Source of the DNA: Candidatus Chlorohelix allophototropha
GTDB lineage: Bacteria > Chloroflexota > Chloroflexia > Chloroheliales > Chloroheliaceae
NCBI RefSeq assembly: GCF_030389965.1
Contig: NZ_CP128400.1
Location: 2,108,001 to 2,172,000 of the forward strand
Direction: 5' to 3'
DNA length: 64,000 nucleotides
Every line of letters starts with the position of its first letter. Within the stretch, counting starts at the first letter, position 1. Both the position numbers and the translations under genes were made by a program. The notes beneath the pieces are model-generated. The model had not been told where the DNA came from, made no database searches, and saw only the letters and a list, made by a program, of their open reading frames with translations. Shown here piece after piece: positions 59,859-64,000 of the stretch.

Positions 59859-60740
59859 GAGCGTTTCTTAAAACTGAGTAAAGAAGAAAGTTGAAATAAA
59901 AAAGAATAATGGGTAAGCTCGTATTATGAGTACAAGAAAAGCTTACCCTACCGACCCGAGCGATGCCGAGTGGGAAATCATTATGCCATATTTCCCCCCT
60001 AACAGTCGAGAAGGTCGTCCCAGAGTACATCCCTATCGTGAAATAGTCTGCGCCATCTTCTACTTACTCAAAACTGGTTGCCAATGGGAAATGCTTCCAC
60101 AAGAGTTTCCTCATTGGAAAACAGTCTATCACTACTACCGTCTGTGGCGCTGGAACGGTCTTTGGCAACGTATTTACGAGGCACTACACCAAAAAGTGCG
60201 AGTTAAGGCAGGACGAAATCCCCAACCCAGCGCTGGTATCATCGATAGCCAGTCAGTAAAAACCACCGAAGTTGGAGGAATACGGGGTTACGATGCAGGA
60301 AAAAAGGTGAATGGGCGCAAGCGGCACCTGCTGGTGGACACCTTGGGCTTTCCGATCGTGGTCAAAGTACAAGCTGCGAATATACAAGATCGAGATGGGG
60401 CAATAGAAGTGCTGGCCACTGCTGAGAATAAATGCCGTACCCTGAAGTTGGTATGGGCGGATGGAGGTTACAGCGGAAAGTTGGTAGAGTGGGTGGCTGG
60501 AATGTTCGATTTTGAACTGGAAATAGTCAAACGCACCGACGATATTAAAGGTTTTAAGGTACAACCGCGTCGTTGGGTAGTAGAACGGACGCATGCCTGG
60601 ATCGGGCGGAACCGACGAATGGCGAAAGAGTATGAGCGTTTACCACAGCATTCGGAAGCCAATATTTACATTTCTATGATCCGTTTGGCTCTCAAAAGGC
60701 TTTCTAAACTTTCGCCTTGATCTAGTTTTAAGAATGGCTC
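59859..60740. mobile_element. IS5-family insertion sequence
   Basis: An 882-bp element. Ends GAGCGTTTCTTAAAACT (left) and GAGCCATTCTTAAAACT (right, read inwards) match at 15 of 17 positions, and both are flanked by TTA (59856-59858 and 60741-60743), fitting the 3-bp TNA target of the IS1031 group. Confidence 0.87.
59926..60720 (+). CDS. IS5-family DDE transposase
   Basis: Single-frame transposase of 264 residues. N-terminal DNA-binding part (YPTDPSDAEWEIIMPYFPP, FYLLKTGCQWEMLPQEFPHW) and catalytic Asp in IIDSQSVKTTEVGG, second Asp in LVWADGGYSG, Glu in RRWVVERTHAWIGRNRRMAKEYE. The DDE triad is intact, so it may be active. ATG 59926. Confidence 0.93.
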   Translation: MSTRKAYPTDPSDAEWEIIMPYFPPNSREGRPRVHPYREIVCAIFYLLKTGCQWEMLPQEFPHWKTVYHYYRLWRWNGLWQRIYEALHQKVRVKAGRNPQPSAGIIDSQSVKTTEVGGIRGYDAGKKVNGRKRHLLVDTLGFPIVVKVQAANIQDRDGAIEVLATAENKCRTLKLVWADGGYSGKLVEWVAGMFDFELEIVKRTDDIKGFKVQPRRWVVERTHAWIGRNRRMAKEYERLPQHSEANIYISMIRLALKRLSKLSP

Positions 60741-60805
60741 TTAGCTTCAAACCTACGAACTATCTTTCTTGAGTTGTTTTCCCACCGTGCTATAATTGAG
60801 CGGAT

Positions 60806-61442
60806 ATGGCAGCAAAGAAGGGGGTTAGCTCATTCCAAATCGGCAGGATTATACGCTAGAGGAATATCTTCGGGAAGAACCACGCGCCGAGAGCAAGCGC
60901 GATTTCTACAACGGACAGATTTATGCGATGGCGGGGACAGTCCCAACCATAGCCGCATTGCTACCAATCTTCTGACCGAATTGAGCGTGGCGTTGCGTGG
61001 TAGGGACTGCGAAGCCTTTAACAGCGATTTGAAAATCGGTATTGCCACCGGAGGTATTTCTAAAAGTCGGACGAAAAAGCAAACCACTGAAGATTTCATC
61101 ACCTATCCCGATTGCAGCATAGTGTGCGGTAAACTGGAATATTACAAAGGTGATCGCTTTACCGTGGCTAATCCCACCGTTTTGTTCGAAGTATTAAGCC
61201 CCTCTACCCGCAATTATGACCGCAGTTTCAAGCTTGAGCAGTACCAGAAAATCCCCAGTTTGAAAGCCTATGTGATGCTCGATTCTGAACAAGTGCGCCT
61301 CGAATATTACTCAAAGGTGGGCGAGGGCGAATGGGTGCAGCGCATCTTGTTGGAATCGGAAGATGCGCTGACGTTGCAGGAATTGAGCCTATCGCTGCCC
61401 TTGCACGCGCTTTACGCCAGAGTCGAGTTTGAGGGCGAATAA
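60806..61442 (+). pseudogene. Uma2-family endonuclease-like gene with frameshifts
   Basis: A Uma2/DUF820 (PD-(D/E)XK-type) gene of about 190-210 residues. From ATG 60806 the frame opens with MAAKKGVSS, then a second frame holds YTLEEYLREEPRAESKRDFY and QIYAMAG (the family N-terminus), and a third holds DSPNHSRIATNLLTEL through to the end (TYPDCSIVCGKLEYY, PTVLFEVLSPSTRNYDR, LEQYQKIPSLKAYVMLDSE). One lost G in the GGGG run at about 60936 would join the second to the third; the first join needs another base change. TTGAGT and TATAAT at about 60770-60800 form a promoter. Likely a recent pseudogene, or two sequencing errors. Confidence 0.75.
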
Positions 61443-61467
61443 CACTCCCCATGCGTTCCGGTGGATT

Positions 61468-62151
61468 TCAGCCGCAATAGGCGCACACCCCCATGCGAGG
61501 CGAGTTTACCACTGGCAGCAGCATATCTTCTTCGCACTCATGGTCTTCTTCATGCTCTTCGCACACAAAACCGCTGCCATCGTCTTCCCAAATACATTGG
61601 CTGCAAATCGAGGTAGCGGGTTCACCGCAAACTTCGCAGGCAAATTCGGGCGCATTGTTGCGTGCCAACAACTGAATGGGGCTACTAAGCGGCAAAATGC
61701 CTTCGCGCTCGCCCACCACCTTTAATTTTAGCTCGGTGGTAGAGCCGAAATCATACTCGTAATCGAAGGATTGCCCCACCGCCACTACATTTTCAAGCTT
61801 AACGTCCCACATGTCTTCGTCGCCCGTGTCATAATCGGGATCAACTGAACTGATATAAGATTCATCGCCAATGGTGAATGCGCTGAGATGCCCGCAACAC
61901 TCCACCCAAATAGCCCGCAAATATTCATCGAGGGTAACCAGCGAAGTATCCGCCCTGATTTCAAGGTGCAGCCAATACAAAGGCGAGTCTTTGGATGTCA
62001 CCACCAGATGCAGCAGCTTGCTAGGTTTGTCGGTGGGCGTAACGCCAGCCTTAAAGCGGGACGGGCAACTGGTAAGATGCTTGGTCATTCCGGCTTTACT
62101 GAATTCAGTCTGGCAAAACTCGCACTTCCCTTTTGAACTTACTCTTGCCAT
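61468..62151 (-). CDS. pRiA4b ORF-3-like protein with two zinc-binding ends
   Basis: Protein of 227 residues. N-terminal C2H2-like finger CEFCQTEFSKAGMTKHLTSC (residues about 10-29). The middle (about 40-165) is the plasmid pRiA4b ORF-3 (IS1096 TnpR-like) domain with YWLHLEIRADTSLVTLDEYLRAIW and FDYEYDFGSTTELKLKVVG. C-terminal zinc-ribbon region, ACEVCGEPATSICSQC, and a His/Glu/Cys-rich tail ending in CAYCG. Function unknown; the family is sometimes linked to mobile DNA. Confidence 0.8.
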   Translation of the reverse strand: MARVSSKGKCEFCQTEFSKAGMTKHLTSCPSRFKAGVTPTDKPSKLLHLVVTSKDSPLYWLHLEIRADTSLVTLDEYLRAIWVECCGHLSAFTIGDESYISSVDPDYDTGDEDMWDVKLENVVAVGQSFDYEYDFGSTTELKLKVVGEREGILPLSSPIQLLARNNAPEFACEVCGEPATSICSQCIWEDDGSGFVCEEHEEDHECEEDMLLPVVNSPRMGVCAYCG

Positions 62152-62222
62152 AGCTTTGTTTAACCTCCTCCATCTAGGTATTAAATAAATGCAGCTGTAT
62201 TATACAAAATATTGCTTAAGGC

Positions 62223-64000
62223 TTAGGGGGTAGGCGGCAGCACTAAGAAACTGATGGGCGTGTCGTAACCCTTGAAATCGGTCAGGCGGCGTTTGGAAGG
62301 GTCGGCGCGATCGCCATCCGCCCAGAGGGTAAAATCAAAGAGGCGCACGCTGCCGAGCAACTTGTTTCCGGCATAGAGCGTCAGGTTGGCGCGAAAATCG
62401 CCGATGCGCCCGTAGCTGTTAATATCCAAATCTTTAGGATTGGGCGGGTAATTCGTCACCGTTTGCCCGTTTAGGCTAGTTGACATAACTTTGGTAGGTA
62501 AGTCCAGCTTGTATTCCAGCGTTCCGCCCACGCCCTGCACCGCCACCGACCAATAGCCATAGTGACCGGAAGGGTGCGACCCCCACGGATAGTTATACAC
62601 ATCCAGCGTAGCAGTGTAGCTACCGCCAGCCGAAACCAACCGCACCTGCGCCACCCCGCTATTGTCCTGCCGCTGTGCGCTTGCGGTCACCAATGCCACG
62701 TCCGGGCGCAATTCCACTTTACCGCTATCGGGCGAATCGCCTTGCCACAATTCCGCCCAAGCCACCATCACCTTATCGCCCGTGAAGCTGAGTTCGCGGG
62801 CTGTGCCGCTGTTCATTGTCACCACCGACAAGCCCGCCGCCAGCGTAAAACTCTGCGAAAGGCTACCCGCTTTCAAAACCACCTGTGCCGGAGCGGTTGC
62901 AGCAAACGCCACCCGCACATGCGCCGCTGCGCTCGGAGTCTGCCCGAAAGCGATATTGCCCGTGGCGTTACTGCGGGTAAAATCCAAACGCGCCAGCAGT
63001 TGCGGACTACTACGGTACAGTTCTAACAGGCTGTTGCGGTAGAGCAAATCCTCGCGCTGGAAGCCGTAAAGGGTGGGGTCTTCGCCCGCTTGAAGCAACA
63101 AGAAGGCGGCTTTCTGCCCGGAGGGAAGTGGCGACAAGGACTTAAAGCCCACGTTGATTGTGCCGTACAGCTTTTCGGCTTTGGTAACGCCGCTATGGGT
63201 CAGGTAGTAAGCGGGCAATTCCAGCAATTGCGGGTCGCTGCGGTTGTAGCCCACGAAATAGAGCGGGTCGTCCGGTTTTACCCATTGCGAAAGGTTGCGC
63301 ACCCATTTATCGGTTTTAAGCTCATAGATATAGGTACTGTCGAAACGGGCTGCCAGCGACACTTGACCGGAAAACTCACTCGCCAACCCTTGCTCAATGC
63401 GACTCCACAACGGCTTGAGGGTAGAGTCCGCACTGTTTATCACCAGATAGCGCACCTCCAACCCCTGCAACAGTTCCAATAGGCGGCGGCTAGGAAATTC
63501 TTGCTGGAAGGATTTTTTCAGGGCATCATAAGCGGGGGGCATGAAGCCGCTAAAGCCGTTCATGAGCGGTTGCCAGTCGGTACGCGCCCAATATTGGTAG
63601 AACAGGTTGCTGCTATCGCTACTGGAAAGCGGCACATTTAGCACCGCGCCCGCTTCGTGTTCTGCCAACCAACGATTCACCGAGGGCGGGTCTTGTCGCA
63701 GGGCGTTGCTGTTGAGATAATTAACATCGCTGACATATTCCAGACAGAGCAAGGCAAGCAGGGGAACGGCAAGATAAGCGGTTTTGAATTTCCAACGCCG
63801 TTGCAGGGTAGCCACCGCAAACCCGGCAAGCACCGCCACCGCCAGCGCCACCACATAGATAAAGCGCACCGGCACACGCAAGCCCTGAAAGCCCGGCACG
63901 AAATAGTAGAGCAGGGCGTAGGGCAGGGGAATTGCGCCGAATCGCCCGCTGTTCCAAATCGGACCAAAGGTGAAAATGATCGCCAGAATTGCCAGCAGAA
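62223..64000 (-). CDS. Large membrane protein, partial (glycosyltransferase-like C-terminus)
   Basis: The frame stays open to the end of the window, so the N-terminus lies outside. The visible 592 codons start with membrane helices (LLAILAIIFTFGP and PVRFIYVVALAVAVLAGFAV), with the VPVRFIY pattern seen in GT39/ArnT-type or membrane-bound glycan proteins. A long extracellular part follows with no clear enzymatic motif. The Met at about 63899 is an internal GTG codon, not a start. A sugar-related integral membrane protein is my best guess. Confidence 0.65.
   Translation of the reverse strand, partial: LLAILAIIFTFGPIWNSGRFGAIPLPYALLYYFVPGFQGLRVPVRFIYVVALAVAVLAGFAVATLQRRWKFKTAYLAVPLLALLCLEYVSDVNYLNSNALRQDPPSVNRWLAEHEAGAVLNVPLSSSDSSNLFYQYWARTDWQPLMNGFSGFMPPAYDALKKSFQQEFPSRRLLELLQGLEVRYLVINSADSTLKPLWSRIEQGLASEFSGQVSLAARFDSTYIYELKTDKWVRNLSQWVKPDDPLYFVGYNRSDPQLLELPAYYLTHSGVTKAEKLYGTINVGFKSLSPLPSGQKAAFLLLQAGEDPTLYGFQREDLLYRNSLLELYRSSPQLLARLDFTRSNATGNIAFGQTPSAAAHVRVAFAATAPAQVVLKAGSLSQSFTLAAGLSVVTMNSGTARELSFTGDKVMVAWAELWQGDSPDSGKVELRPDVALVTASAQRQDNSGVAQVRLVSAGGSYTATLDVYNYPWGSHPSGHYGYWSVAVQGVGGTLEYKLDLPTKVMSTSLNGQTVTNYPPNPKDLDINSYGRIGDFRANLTLYAGNKLLGSVRLFDFTLWADGDRADPSKRRLTDFKGYDTPISFLVLPPTP

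Noticed and set aside
1-64000. tRNA or rRNA genes
   Set aside because: I saw no convincing T-loop/acceptor pairs or rRNA sequence by eye; a covariance-model search would be decisive.

Overview
The window looks like chromosomal DNA of a Chloroflexota bacterium. I infer this from the style of the genes, not from a marker gene. Lipoproteins carry long Thr/Ala/Pro linkers after a lipobox, secreted proteins carry the 'VQYFER/VQYFDK' repeats common in that phylum, a sensor kinase has six PAS domains, and there are many TPR, WD40, HEAT and TIR proteins. No rRNA, tRNA or CRISPR array was recognised. Many starts appear to be TTG or GTG.

Layout. 1-9.4 kb: copper-chaperone lipoprotein, guanine deaminase, an inserted amino-acid decarboxylase/MarR cassette that ends in a duplicated guaD tail, a lipoprotein, cdsA, a HEAT protein and a nucleotide-sugar dehydrogenase homologue without its catalytic Cys. 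9.5-19.3 kb: a large TIR/NB-ARC/TPR protein, then a CBS-GAF-PAS histidine kinase with two paralogous response regulators. 19.8-28.4 kb: efflux pumps with their MarR regulator, a hydrolase, small DUF proteins, a lipoprotein and an AlbA_2-type regulator. 28.4-46.2 kb: a conflict-system-like region with a Nif11-type peptide, five related multidomain proteins that exchange TIR, DUF4062-like, coiled-coil, TPR and FGE/C-type-lectin modules, parAB, a solute-binding protein, a WD40 lipoprotein, an acyl-CoA carboxylase subunit and a glycosyltransferase. 46.2-64 kb: SDR, a second leader-type peptide, methyltransferase, thioesterase, a HEAT gene split by an IS4-type element, secreted proteins, a second copy of the efflux pump, an IS5-type element, a broken Uma2 gene and a membrane protein that runs off the window.

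The most striking system is a set of three proteins (36028-37824, 37969-39354, 44713-46140) that end in formylglycine-enzyme-type C-type-lectin domains. Their last 25-codon block is hypervariable and 16 of 18 variable codons end in C or T in all three copies, while the flanks are conserved. This is the footprint expected of a diversity-generating retroelement (DGR) acting on TIR/DUF4062 effector proteins. The reverse transcriptase and template repeat are not in this window. All three genes share one promoter and leader block.

Other notable items: one four-site operator array (spacing 28-15-15) found at both efflux-pump promoters although only one has the MarR gene; an exactly datable IS insertion with a 9-bp target duplication that splits a 617-codon HEAT gene; and at least two families of dispersed short palindromes filling most intergenic gaps.
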